A stretch of DNA of 64,000 bases, taken from Gammaproteobacteria bacterium (GTDB taxonomy: Bacteria > Pseudomonadota > Gammaproteobacteria > GRL18). This document shows positions 18,733-27,285 of the stretch, in pieces (the first letter of the stretch is position 1; each line of letters opens with the position of its first letter). Below the pieces are notes generated by a model. It was not told the DNA's origin. It saw only the letters and a list, made by a program, of their open reading frames with translations, and searched no databases. The translations under genes were made by a program, and so were the position numbers. The stretch lies in assembly GCA_016744995.1 (NCBI GenBank), contig JADGDG010000001.1, forward strand, positions 102,011 through 166,010. Direction: 5' to 3'.

Positions 18733-19335
18733 CTAGCTACTTAGTTTTTGCATAAAAGTATTAATATTTTTTGCCTTCAGCTGATTTTTTATCTGCTGCA
18801 TTTTCTTATCATCAGTGCTTGGCCCCACTCTGACGCGATATAACTTCTGACCATTATTCTGAATAACCTGAATATTTGACTCCACACCGAGAAATGCCAG
18901 TCGTGCTTTCATTGCATCGGCTTTGGACAGCTCTTTAAATGCCCCCACCTGCAACTGGTATAAGGATGTTGACTGTGGCGTTTTGACTTGATCGGAGGAT
19001 TTTTTTTCAGGTTTTTTATTCTGAACTGGAGCTGCTTTCTTTACCGCCTTCCTCTGCTCAACCTCAACAATTTCAACTTCACGATCAGGCAATACTGTGT
19101 AAAAATCAAATTCATGCTTTGGTGGCTGTTGCGGTTTATTTTTTTTAGCAGATGCTTGTTGCTCTGTGCTTATTGGCTTTTCAGCATCAACTGGTATTTT
19201 ATCCAGATAGACCAAAAAACCCACAAAAGCACTCACCAGGACACCAATCACAACCATTGATAAGGTTGAGAAACTTTGCTCAGTATTACGAGTGGCTCCA
19301 GTTTTTCTCTTACTGCGTTTTTTCTTAGCGGGCAT
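18733..19335 (-). CDS. SPOR-domain (FtsN-like) cell-division protein
   Basis: A 200-residue single-pass membrane protein. A basic cytoplasmic start (KKKRSKRK) is followed by a transmembrane helix at about 27-44 (LSMVVIGVLVSAFVGFLVYL). A Pro/Lys-rich linker leads to a C-terminal SPOR domain (about 125-200, SLYQLQVGAFKELSKADAMKARLAFLG and YRVRVGPS). SPOR domains bind denuded glycan at the septum. It follows argS by 28 bases, as in Pseudomonas and relatives. The hslVU genes usual downstream are absent; the hairpin repeat lies there instead. Confidence 0.92.
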   Translation of the reverse strand: MPAKKKRSKRKTGATRNTEQSFSTLSMVVIGVLVSAFVGFLVYLDKIPVDAEKPISTEQQASAKKNKPQQPPKHEFDFYTVLPDREVEIVEVEQRKAVKKAAPVQNKKPEKKSSDQVKTPQSTSLYQLQVGAFKELSKADAMKARLAFLGVESNIQVIQNNGQKLYRVRVGPSTDDKKMQQIKNQLKAKNINTFMQKLSS

Positions 19336-19363
19336 TATATTTTAATCACCTGATCACACAGCA

Positions 19364-21121
19364 TTACATTTCTTTCGGTGCAGAAACACCCAGAAGTGCC
19401 AGACCATTTTTTATAACCTGACGAGTAGCAACAATTAAAACCAGTCTTGCATTACGTTGTTTTTCATCATCAACAATAAATTGATGGGCATTATAATAAG
19501 TGTGCAGGGCATTTGCTAAATCTCTTAAATAATGAGCGATTAAATGAGGCTCATGCTGAGTGGCTGCTGTCTGCACAGACTCGGGATATTTAGCTAATTG
19601 CTGCAAAATATCTTTCTCATGAGCTTCAGTTAACAGGGGTAAATTTCCCAGCCCCATTGATTGTTCATAGGCAATACTTTTTTCTTCCAACTGCCTGAAG
19701 ATACTGCAAATACGAGCATGAGCATATTGAATATAATAAACAGGATTTTCTGAGGTTCTGGATTTTGCTAAATCCAGATCAAAATCCATATGCTGCTCAC
19801 ACTTACGCATGACATAAAAGAAACGGGCCGCATCGGCCCCCACTTCTTCACGTAATTGCCTTAATGTGACAAATGAACCACTTCGAGTGGACATTTGCAC
19901 CTTTTCACCGCCACGGTACAAGTTGGCAAACTGCACCAGCAGAACATCCAGTCCATCTGCATTATTACCTAAGGCAGTCAACGCAGCTTTTACTCTGGGT
20001 ACATAACCATGATGATCGGAACCCCAGACATCAATCACTGTTTTATAACCTCGATCAAACTTATCCATGTGATAAGCAATATCAGAAGCAAAATAGGTTG
20101 TCTGGCCATTATCGCGCTGTACCACCCGATCTTTATCATCACCAAAGGTGGTAGAACGGAACCATAGTGCCCCTTTTTCCTCATAGATATGTCCATTTTC
20201 TCGCAGCCGTTCAATGCCTTTATTCACCAGACCTTTATCCATTAATGAACGCTCTGAGTACCACTCATGATAACGGACACCAAACTCTGCTAAATCATCA
20301 CGAATATCATCCAGAATAGAATTAAGAGCCAGCTCAAAAACATAGCGATAGCGATTATCACCCAGCAATGTTTTTGCTTTAGCAGTCAAGGCATCAATAT
20401 GCAGCTCTTTATCTCCACCTTCAGGTTCATCTGCTGGCAAATCAGCCATCACATCTTCTGCCGAAGCAATATAGTTATCACCATGTTCATTAGTAATTTC
20501 TGCCACAATATCGTGAATATAGTCACCTTTATAAGCATTGGCAGGAAACACAATAGCTACATTATGAGCCTGCAGATAGCGCAGCCATACAGACGTTGCC
20601 AGTATCTCCATCTGACGCCCGGCATCATTAACGTAGTATTCACTATGGACTTTATAACCAATGGCATTGAGTAAATTAGCCAATGTCGCACCGTATGCGG
20701 CACCACGGCCATGACCTACGTGCAATGGGCCTGTTGGATTAGCGGACACAAACTCAACCTGAATAAGCTGGCCAGCCCCGATGTCTGAACAACCATATTG
20801 GTCTTTTTGTTCGATAACACGATTAACCACATCCTGAATAGAATCACTGCTGACATAAAAATTAATAAAACCAGGCCCTGCGATCTCAACCTTATCCACA
20901 AAGTCACTTGCGGGCAGTGCTTCAATGATCTGTGCGGCAATTTCCCGAGGATTTTTATGGGCAGATCTGGCCAGCAGCATGGCAACATTTGCGGCAAAAT
21001 CACCATGGCTTTTATCACGAGTACGATCAATTTTAATCACAGGCATATCCACAGCCAGTGAACCATTATCAATGAGAGATTGTATTGCTTGAGAAATAAG
21101 TTGCTGCAGTGCGTCTTTCAA
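19364..21121 (-). CDS. argS: Arginyl-tRNA synthetase
   Basis: A 585-residue class I synthetase. The N-terminal Add-1 domain (about 1-110) precedes the HIGH-type motif [11 protein letters not shown] near 134-144. A KMSKS-equivalent [12 protein letters not shown] appears near 388, and the C-terminal DALR anticodon-binding domain ([11 protein letters not shown] to the end) finishes with [14 protein letters not shown]. The start is a TTG (21121) that matches the expected N terminus. It is followed closely by the SPOR gene and preceded by priA on the same strand. Confidence 0.97.
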   Translation of the reverse strand: MKDALQQLISQAIQSLIDNGSLAVDMPVIKIDRTRDKSHGDFAANVAMLLARSAHKNPREIAAQIIEALPASDFVDKVEIAGPGFINFYVSSDSIQDVVNRVIEQKDQYGCSDIGAGQLIQVEFVSANPTGPLHVGHGRGAAYGATLANLLNAIGYKVHSEYYVNDAGRQMEILATSVWLRYLQAHNVAIVFPANAYKGDYIHDIVAEITNEHGDNYIASAEDVMADLPADEPEGGDKELHIDALTAKAKTLLGDNRYRYVFELALNSILDDIRDDLAEFGVRYHEWYSERSLMDKGLVNKGIERLRENGHIYEEKGALWFRSTTFGDDKDRVVQRDNGQTTYFASDIAYHMDKFDRGYKTVIDVWGSDHHGYVPRVKAALTALGNNADGLDVLLVQFANLYRGGEKVQMSTRSGSFVTLRQLREEVGADAARFFYVMRKCEQHMDFDLDLAKSRTSENPVYYIQYAHARICSIFRQLEEKSIAYEQSMGLGNLPLLTEAHEKDILQQLAKYPESVQTAATQHEPHLIAHYLRDLANALHTYYNAHQFIVDDEKQRNARLVLIVATRQVIKNGLALLGVSAPKEM

Positions 21122-21233
21122 AATCTGTATTCCAGTCTGTATAAGTTCGTGAACTAATCATTTTAACCCGAGAACAAAAAAGAACAAAGCTTTAAAATCA
21201 GTTCATAGAAGGATAAACCGCTCAGACAACCTC

Positions 21234-23495
21234 CTAATATATTTCCTGTGGATCAATATCAATTGACCAATGAACTCTCTGGGCAGCTTTATTAACTTCA
21301 ACGGTTTGAATTAAACGACTCAATATATGATGTAATTGTTTTCGCTGACTCGTCTGAATAAGCAGCTGCCCTCTGAATTTTCCGGCTTTTTTCTCCATTG
21401 GAGCTGGAATCGGGCCCAAAAATTGTGCATCACAGTCTGTGCCCCCATCTTCAGTTGACAGAATTTGCTTAATTGATGTCATCACCTGAAAGCAATATTC
21501 TAAAAATGCCTGATATTTTTCTATTTTATTAGCCTCTGCCCGGATCAGCGCCTGATAGGAATAAGGCGGTAATAGCAGTTCCTTCCGCTCTGCCAGGGTT
21601 TTAACAGCAAAACCGGAATAGCCCAGATTTAACAGAGTGTTGAGCATCTCATCTTCCGGATGAGAGGTTTGTAACACCACTTGTCCTTTTTTTTCTTCTC
21701 TGCCTGCACGCCCTGAAACCTGGACAATTAACTGCGCCAAACGTTCTGGAGCACGATAATCAATGGAGTAAAGCCCCTGATCAATATCTAAAATAGCCAC
21801 CAGTGTCACATTAGGAAAATGGTGCCCTTTAGCCAGCATCTGCGTACCAATCAGTATCTGCTGCCTGCCATCTCTGGCCAGTTCCAACATGTTCTTTAAG
21901 GCACCTTTTCGTTGCGTTGTATCCCTGTCAATCCGCACCACATCCGTTTCAGGAAATAATTCTCTGACCACTTTTTCAACTCGTTCAGTACCCATACCAA
22001 GTTGTGAGAGATCACCATGTCCACATTCAGGGCATTGCAGAGGCAATGGCTGTTCAGTCAGACAATGATGGCAACGCAAATGATTCCTCTGCCGGTGATA
22101 GGTCAACTTGGCATCACAACGATGACAATGACTGATCCAGCCACATTTATTACACAATAGTACTGGCGAATAACCCCGACGGTTCTGAAACAGTAAGACC
22201 TGATTTTCTCTGGCCAGATGCTGTTTAATTAAATCAATCAGTGTACGACTCATTCCATGTTGTAAATACTGACCTCGGATATCAATGAGATGAACTTCGG
22301 GTGCGCGCGCATTACCTGCTCTTTTGTGTAGTTTCAAATGTGCCATTTTGCCACTCTGGCACAGGAACAATGATTCCATTGAGGGTGTGGCTGAGCCAAG
22401 AATTATAGGAATATCTGCATTATTCGCTCGTACCAGAGCAATGTCTTTTGCCGAATAACGGATCCCGTCCTGTTGTTTAAAAGACAGATCATGCTCTTCA
22501 TCAATAATAATGGCTCCCAAGTCAGGCATAGGAGTAAACACAGCAGAACGGGTACCAATTAATATGCGTATTTCACCACTGGCCGCCTGTTGCCAGATTT
22601 TCATTCTCTGAGTATTATTTAAACCCGAGTGCAGAGTTTGTATTTTTACTGAAAAACGATATTCAAAGCGGTTAATTAATTGCGGAGTCAAACCAATTTC
22701 AGGCACCAGAACTAATACCTGCCTGGCATTTTTTAATTGTGCTTCAATAAAAGATAAATAAACTTCAGTTTTACCACTACCGGTAATGCCGTCAATCAGG
22801 CTGGCAAAATAAACCGTGTTATTTTGACTCAACGCATCAACTGCAGCCTGTTGCTCCTCATTAAGAAACAAGCCTGGATTGTTAACAATTTTTGCATCAT
22901 GCTCATTTTGTTCAACAACAGGCTGTTTAATTTTTGAAGCAACCCATTGCTTCTCACATAGCACTTTTAAAGCCGCCTGCCACTGCCCTTCCTGCTCACT
23001 GGCCAGTTGTTCTTTGGTCAAACCTTCAGGCGCATTTTTCAGCTGTTCTAAAATACTGCGTTGACGCACAGCCCGCTTTAATTGATCCCAATCAGCTTGC
23101 TGCGCAAGATCTGTTAAAAACCAGAAGCTAATACCCTGCTCTGATGCTGATTCTTTGTTTCGATAATGCACGGGTAAGGCAGTTTGAAAGACCTCACCAA
23201 TAGGATGATGGTAATATGAGGCCACCCAGTTCAGTAATTTAATAATATCTTCTGATAAGACAGGCTTTTTATCCAGGATTTTACTGATACATCTGAGTTT
23301 TTTTATATCAATCTCAGTTTCAGATGTTTTGCCCAGCACAATGGCAATTTTTTTTGTCCTGCCAAAAGGAACCAGCACACGTACTCCCGGTATAACATGC
23401 TCTGGATTAATGGCATCGGATAGAAGATAATCAAATTTTCTGCGTAAGGGTGTTGGTACAGCAACTTGAACGATATTTAATTTTTTTTCTGACAT
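21234..23495 (-). CDS. priA: Primosomal helicase PriA
   Basis: A 753-residue DEAH-type 3'-5' helicase that restarts stalled replication forks. It has the 3'BD start (VAVPTPLRRKFDYLL), Walker A GITGSGKTEVY near residue 237, the DEEH box (IIDEEHDLSF) and the paired zinc cysteines (CNKCGWISHCHRCDAKL, CHHCL, CPECGHG). Helicase motifs V-VI (QVSGRAGRE) and the CTD (YSYQALIRAEA) complete it. It is followed by argS after 112 bases. Confidence 0.97.
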   Translation of the reverse strand: MSEKKLNIVQVAVPTPLRRKFDYLLSDAINPEHVIPGVRVLVPFGRTKKIAIVLGKTSETEIDIKKLRCISKILDKKPVLSEDIIKLLNWVASYYHHPIGEVFQTALPVHYRNKESASEQGISFWFLTDLAQQADWDQLKRAVRQRSILEQLKNAPEGLTKEQLASEQEGQWQAALKVLCEKQWVASKIKQPVVEQNEHDAKIVNNPGLFLNEEQQAAVDALSQNNTVYFASLIDGITGSGKTEVYLSFIEAQLKNARQVLVLVPEIGLTPQLINRFEYRFSVKIQTLHSGLNNTQRMKIWQQAASGEIRILIGTRSAVFTPMPDLGAIIIDEEHDLSFKQQDGIRYSAKDIALVRANNADIPIILGSATPSMESLFLCQSGKMAHLKLHKRAGNARAPEVHLIDIRGQYLQHGMSRTLIDLIKQHLARENQVLLFQNRRGYSPVLLCNKCGWISHCHRCDAKLTYHRQRNHLRCHHCLTEQPLPLQCPECGHGDLSQLGMGTERVEKVVRELFPETDVVRIDRDTTQRKGALKNMLELARDGRQQILIGTQMLAKGHHFPNVTLVAILDIDQGLYSIDYRAPERLAQLIVQVSGRAGREEKKGQVVLQTSHPEDEMLNTLLNLGYSGFAVKTLAERKELLLPPYSYQALIRAEANKIEKYQAFLEYCFQVMTSIKQILSTEDGGTDCDAQFLGPIPAPMEKKAGKFRGQLLIQTSQRKQLHHILSRLIQTVEVNKAAQRVHWSIDIDPQEIY

Positions 23496-23564
23496 TAAAT
23501 CTTTTTTATCTTTATTGATTCGTTTTGTTAAAGATAGAAGCGTATTTTAAAACAGGGCCTCTCT

Positions 23565-24497
23565 ATGACTCACTGGCATCATATTTCTGACCACATCAGC
23601 CAAACAGTGAAAAAACCATTTCAAATTAAGCAAAAATCCACTGTTGGTGGTGGCAGCATCAACTCAAGCTATCATGTTATTGGCACAGATGTTCAGGAAT
23701 ATTTTATCAAAATCAATTCAGCAAGTCTGGAATTCATGTTTCAGGTTGAGTTTGATAACCTGAATGAATTATCCCAGGCCCTTTCTCTTAAAGCCGATGC
23801 CATGCAAGTACCACAACCTGTCTGTTACGGCATTGCAGACTCATATAGTTATCTGGTACTGGAATACCTTAACTTAAGTGCTTCAGGCAATAACAAAGAG
23901 CTGGGCCATGCACTGGCTGAAATGCATAAAATCACCGCCAGTCAGTTTGGCTGGTATCAAAATAATATTATCGGCAGCACGCCGCAAAGCAATCAACAGC
24001 ACAATGACTGGCTGACATTTTGGCGTGAAGAGCGCATGCAGCCGCAATTTGAGATGCTCTACAATAAAGGCTATAAAAAATATTTGCAGCCTTTGTCCGA
24101 TAAGCTCCTTAATGAGCTGGATTCACTTCTGGCCAATCACACCCCTGAGGCCTCATTATTACATGGTGATTTATGGTCAGGCAACTATGGTTTTTCCAGA
24201 GCGGGCTCCTCTAAAGCGGGGAGCAGTAAAGAAGCTTCATCTAAACACGGAAAACCGGCTATTTTTGACCCGGCTCTGTATTATGGAGATAGGGAAACAG
24301 ATCTGGCCATGACTGAACTTTTTGGTGGTTTCAGTTCAGATTTTTATCAGGCATATAATGACAACTGGCCTCTTGATGCGGGTTATAAGGATCGAAAAAC
24401 ATTATACAATCTGTACCATATACTCAATCATGCCAATTTATTTGGCACATCCTACCTAAATCAGGCAATAAGTATGATGGAAAGACTATGCAAATAA
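23565..24497 (+). CDS. Fructosamine/ketosamine-3-kinase family protein
   Basis: A 310-residue aminoglycoside-phosphotransferase-fold kinase. It shows the nucleotide-binding GGGSINSSYHV loop (about 27-38), the lysine strand EYFIKINS, LVLEYLNL, the catalytic LLHGDLWSGNYGF (about 200-212) and the metal-binding DPALYYGDRETDLAM. The family phosphorylates ketosamines on glycated proteins and starts protein deglycation. Between the two catalytic motifs lies an extra Ser/Lys/Ala-rich insert of about 19 residues made of three imperfect SSK repeats, which the family usually lacks. A FliL-like gene follows after 52 bases. Confidence 0.88.
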   Translation: MTHWHHISDHISQTVKKPFQIKQKSTVGGGSINSSYHVIGTDVQEYFIKINSASLEFMFQVEFDNLNELSQALSLKADAMQVPQPVCYGIADSYSYLVLEYLNLSASGNNKELGHALAEMHKITASQFGWYQNNIIGSTPQSNQQHNDWLTFWREERMQPQFEMLYNKGYKKYLQPLSDKLLNELDSLLANHTPEASLLHGDLWSGNYGFSRAGSSKAGSSKEASSKHGKPAIFDPALYYGDRETDLAMTELFGGFSSDFYQAYNDNWPLDAGYKDRKTLYNLYHILNHANLFGTSYLNQAISMMERLCK

Positions 24498-24549
24498 ATT
24501 TATTAGTCTAAACTAATAAACATAACCATTATTAATCTGGAAGATATCA

Positions 24550-24990
24550 ATGCAAACAACCCCCACACTCTCATTCTCAGCACTTAAGTCTTATTCACAG
24601 TTATTTTTTCTTATTTTACTTTCTTTTACACTAATGACTCCGCTTTATGCAGAAGATGAGGAGGAAGTGGATGACACTAAGTATTATGAGCTTTCCCCCC
24701 CTTTTGTGGTCAACCTGCAAACCAATGAACGAAGGATGCGTTTTTTACAGGTTCGCCTGCAAGTACTTGGCAGTCCAGCAGCAATTGAAGCTGTGCAAAC
24801 ACATAATGCTCCTCTCAGAGATGTAATTATTACTGCACTTTCGGCACAAACCAGAGAGAGCGTCAATACTCCCAGGAAGAAAAAAGACCTGCAGGAAAAA
24901 GTACGTGGGGATGTGGAAAGCGTATTAAAAGATTTGACCGGGAATAAACAGATTGAAGGCTTATACTTTACAAACTTCGTTATACAATAG
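24550..24990 (+). CDS. FliL-like membrane or periplasmic protein
   Basis: A 146-residue protein. A hydrophobic N-terminal segment (about 15-36, LFFLILLSFTLMTPLYA) could be a signal peptide or anchor, and an acidic stretch DEEEVDD follows. The FliL domain (about 43-146) contains YYELSPPFVVNLQTNERRMRFLQVRLQVLG and ends in IEGLYFTNFVIQ. FliL proteins brace the flagellar stator, but stand-alone homologues also occur away from flagellar clusters, as here. The role is therefore uncertain. The hairpin repeat begins about 50 bases downstream. Confidence 0.82.
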   Translation: MQTTPTLSFSALKSYSQLFFLILLSFTLMTPLYAEDEEEVDDTKYYELSPPFVVNLQTNERRMRFLQVRLQVLGSPAAIEAVQTHNAPLRDVIITALSAQTRESVNTPRKKKDLQEKVRGDVESVLKDLTGNKQIEGLYFTNFVIQ

Positions 24991-25043
24991 CTTTCTACAA
25001 TAGTCCTCTGTAATGGCTAACAAATCTGATTTAAAAAAATTGG

Positions 25044-25262
25044 TTGTTCGAAAATCAAAAAAAGGGGCGTTCGGACAAAATGCTAAGCCTGTTGATTGCA
25101 CCCGACACTGGTTCATCTAACTGGGGACGCTTCAGGCCCATCCATGGGTCGCTTGACAGAAAACGTCCATGTTTTCTGACACCCCACTTAGACGAACCAG
25201 TCTCGCGCGCACTCTCCTACCTCAGTTGTCCTCACTGGTGTTGTCCAAAAGCAAAGAAAAAG
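25044..25262. repeat. Hairpin repeat, left border of the accessory region (hairpin C)
   Basis: This copy has the same order of blocks as the left half of the 18-kb element: a GTTCGAAAATC start, GCGTTCGGACAAAATGCT, the hairpin, then TACCTCAGTTGTCC and TTGTCCAAAAGCAAAG. Its hairpin arms (25098-25126 and 25182-25210) share the GACTGGTTCATCTAA-type stem. The 55-base loop differs from the other copies and has its own perfect 8-bp stem CAGAAAAC/GTTTTCTG. The 18- and 30-kb copies extend further outward; this one lacks that outer end. Confidence 0.87.
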
Positions 25263-25548
25263 CAAGAGCAAAATGAGTCAAGTAATTAAAGTATCATACT
25301 AAATATCAAAAAAAATAACCTGAAATTATGGCTTTTTATACTTTGCGGAACAATTAGCATTTTCTTATGTAGTTGTGGAATCTACTATAGCCGCAATTTC
25401 ATAATTTAGAAAAATTTGAATTTGGTTCTTAAATCTCAGGTTGATAAGTTTTTAATCAAACTGAAAATGACCTTAACCGGACATTCGAGGTAAGTGAGAT
25501 TGGTTCTCAACTTTCCGGATAGCTGCAATTACAAATGAAAAAATATGC
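25263..25548. other. Gene-free stretch inside the left border
   Basis: No convincing gene is present. An open frame at about 25327-25410 encodes a lipoprotein-like leader (ILCGTISIFLCSC) but has no standard start codon and stops after 29 residues, so it may be a gene remnant. The stretch separates the hairpin repeat from the first attC-like site. Confidence 0.5.
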
Positions 25549-25623
25549 GGTGAACGCCCCGCATCACCGGGAATTTGCAGCGCGTAGCAGAGCAAATTTT
25601 CCGAGTGAATGCGATTGTTATGC
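25549..25623 (-). other. attC-like recombination site downstream of the nuclease gene
   Basis: Read on the minus strand it runs from GCATAAC to GTTCACC over 75 bases. The two halves pair imperfectly (AACAATCGCATTCACTCGG against AACGCCCCGCATCACCGG, then a shared AATTTGC), with unpaired bases on one side as in integron attC sites. The outer GCATAAC complements the GTTATGC at the cassette's other end (27186-27192), as expected for one excisable cassette. It overlaps the stop codon of the nuclease gene. A covariance search is needed for proof. Confidence 0.5.
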
Positions 25624-27135
25624 ACTGCTTCCACCTAGCCACCTATATGCTCTCCTGAAGCCAAGATTCTCAGCCTCCTTTACAGTACTAACATATTTGT
25701 CACCTTTGTGTAACTTAACTTGAAACACATCATATTTTTGATCGAATGGTAGATGGTATATTTTGTCCTCTTCAGAATTAGCGTTACATTTTATCATTGG
25801 AAACTCTTCTAGCTTTTTATTCTGCACCACATCAACACCTAGCAAGTTTGCACATATCTTGGCTTGAGCAGATATCTTAGTAGATGTGAAGAATACAGGA
25901 ACAACTTTAAACTGCTGAAATACTGAATCGTAGTTATTGTTATTAACCTTGGCCCCATACTTTTCAACGAGATAAGATACGGCTGTTCCAAATATTTGAA
26001 AAATATGTTTTTCATGAATTATTTTGCTTTGTGACCAGTTTTTACACTGGATAATTTTAGTGACACCACCCTTTATAGCAATTAAATCTCTACCCATATC
26101 CTCAAATCCCTTTATCGCTCCTTGCATATAAACATCCCAGCCATCAGAAATGTAGAGATATGCTGCATACCTTTCATAAAGTATCCCAATTTCCCATTTT
26201 GACTTATTACTTCGTACATACCTATCTAGTTTAAGCTGATTCTTCTCTGACTCTGGAAGATTTGCTTCCTCATTGGTTAGAAGGTAACTCCCTTCTTCTG
26301 AATTTGATGATGATTCATTCACATCATTCCTTTCTTGTGAGATAGGAATAGCTGGCGGTGCATGATTAAATTTCTCTAGCCATGGAAATAGTTGCTCATA
26401 CAAACGGACAGTGTACTCATTGACTTTTGACTCCTTACGAATTCTCTTTACTTCAGCCGCCATTTCAGAGACCTTTTCAGAGCCTTTGTAAGATGGGTGA
26501 CTTTTAGTTCTAAGTGAATAGGCAACATTATCAAAGATGGCTTTATTAAGATCTGATACTTGCTCTCCCATCCATTCATGTAGTGTTAATATAGAGTTAT
26601 TTTCTTTACATCTGTTTACATAGTGTTCAGACAATTCAGAAGCTTGGAGAACTCCTTCCTTGATAATTCTCTCTACTTCATTCTTATATTGCCCTTCTTT
26701 ACTATCCCACAATGCACTGATTTCAATCGCCCGTTTTTCTAGACGTTGCTTTTCTTTTTCAAGATTATTCTTTGTCTTTATAATTTTTTTATTATCAGTT
26801 CCTATATTTATCAATTCTTTTTCTATTGTTTCATTATTGTTTACAAGCTGATCAATCCTTTTTGTCATTTCATTGACATAACGGTCTTCAACCCAAGGCA
26901 TCTTAGCATCGATAGGTAACCCCTTGTTATCTAGCTTGATACTTGCAATAGTCTTATTAAGATATTCCTTAAGCGCATTATTCTCTGATGTTTCTACAAC
27001 CTTTTTTAAAAACACCATATGAGATTGGAACATTTGATTAAATATATTCTTCGACCTTTTTCGTTCATTGCCGATGCGATAATGATTAAATGCTGCATAA
27101 AGTAAGCTGGCAGCTATGATCCATATTGCTTCCAT
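25618..27135 (-). CDS. Membrane-anchored Mrr-like restriction endonuclease
   Basis: A 505-residue protein of unknown exact role. An N-terminal transmembrane helix (about 2-20, AIWIIAASLLYAAF) is followed by a helical region with a strong coiled coil at about 85-160. Residues about 315-420 form a PD-(D/E)XK nuclease domain of the Mrr/type IV type. Candidate catalytic residues are Glu321 (YERY), Asp350 (MGRDLIAIKGG) and Gln363/Lys365 (IIQCKNW). The C-terminal 50 residues (YHLPFDQKYD to EAENLGFRRAYRW) resemble a cysteine-free version of the Ada-type DNA-binding module. It sits alone between two attC-like sites, consistent with one cassette. A defence or DNA-processing role is inferred, not shown. 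Confidence 0.75.
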   Translation of the reverse strand: MEAIWIIAASLLYAAFNHYRIGNERKRSKNIFNQMFQSHMVFLKKVVETSENNALKEYLNKTIASIKLDNKGLPIDAKMPWVEDRYVNEMTKRIDQLVNNNETIEKELINIGTDNKKIIKTKNNLEKEKQRLEKRAIEISALWDSKEGQYKNEVERIIKEGVLQASELSEHYVNRCKENNSILTLHEWMGEQVSDLNKAIFDNVAYSLRTKSHPSYKGSEKVSEMAAEVKRIRKESKVNEYTVRLYEQLFPWLEKFNHAPPAIPISQERNDVNESSSNSEEGSYLLTNEEANLPESEKNQLKLDRYVRSNKSKWEIGILYERYAAYLYISDGWDVYMQGAIKGFEDMGRDLIAIKGGVTKIIQCKNWSQSKIIHEKHIFQIFGTAVSYLVEKYGAKVNNNNYDSVFQQFKVVPVFFTSTKISAQAKICANLLGVDVVQNKKLEEFPMIKCNANSEEDKIYHLPFDQKYDVFQVKLHKGDKYVSTVKEAENLGFRRAYRWLGGSSA

Positions 27136-27185
27136 AATGTCGTTTTGTACCTTATTTTTATCTGTAGTGTAGATTCATTATTTAT

Positions 27186-27275
27186 GCATAACGTTTCGCC
27201 TCTAAGGCGAGCGCCATCGCACTCATCGAAGCGGCACTAACCGTGCCGCGAGCCCTTTGCAGGCGCTTGTTGTAA
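27186..27275 (-). other. attC-like recombination site upstream of the nuclease gene
   Basis: The 90-base imperfect palindrome runs on the minus strand from TTACAAC to GTTATGC. The outer arms share AAC and CGCCT, and inner arms are GGGCTCG and CGCTCGCC. A perfect apical stem GCGGCAC/GTGCCGC is at 27231-27237 and 27243-27249. Size and the CGCCT..AGGCG pattern resemble chromosomal integron attC sites. The nuclease ATG lies 51 bases beyond its end. Confidence 0.55.
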
Positions 27276-27285
27276 CCGCCACTTG

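Noticed and set aside
25327-25410. Lipoprotein-like leader frame with FLCSC
   Set aside because: There is no ATG, GTG or TTG start and it stops after 29 residues. At most it is a relic, so it is not listed as a gene.
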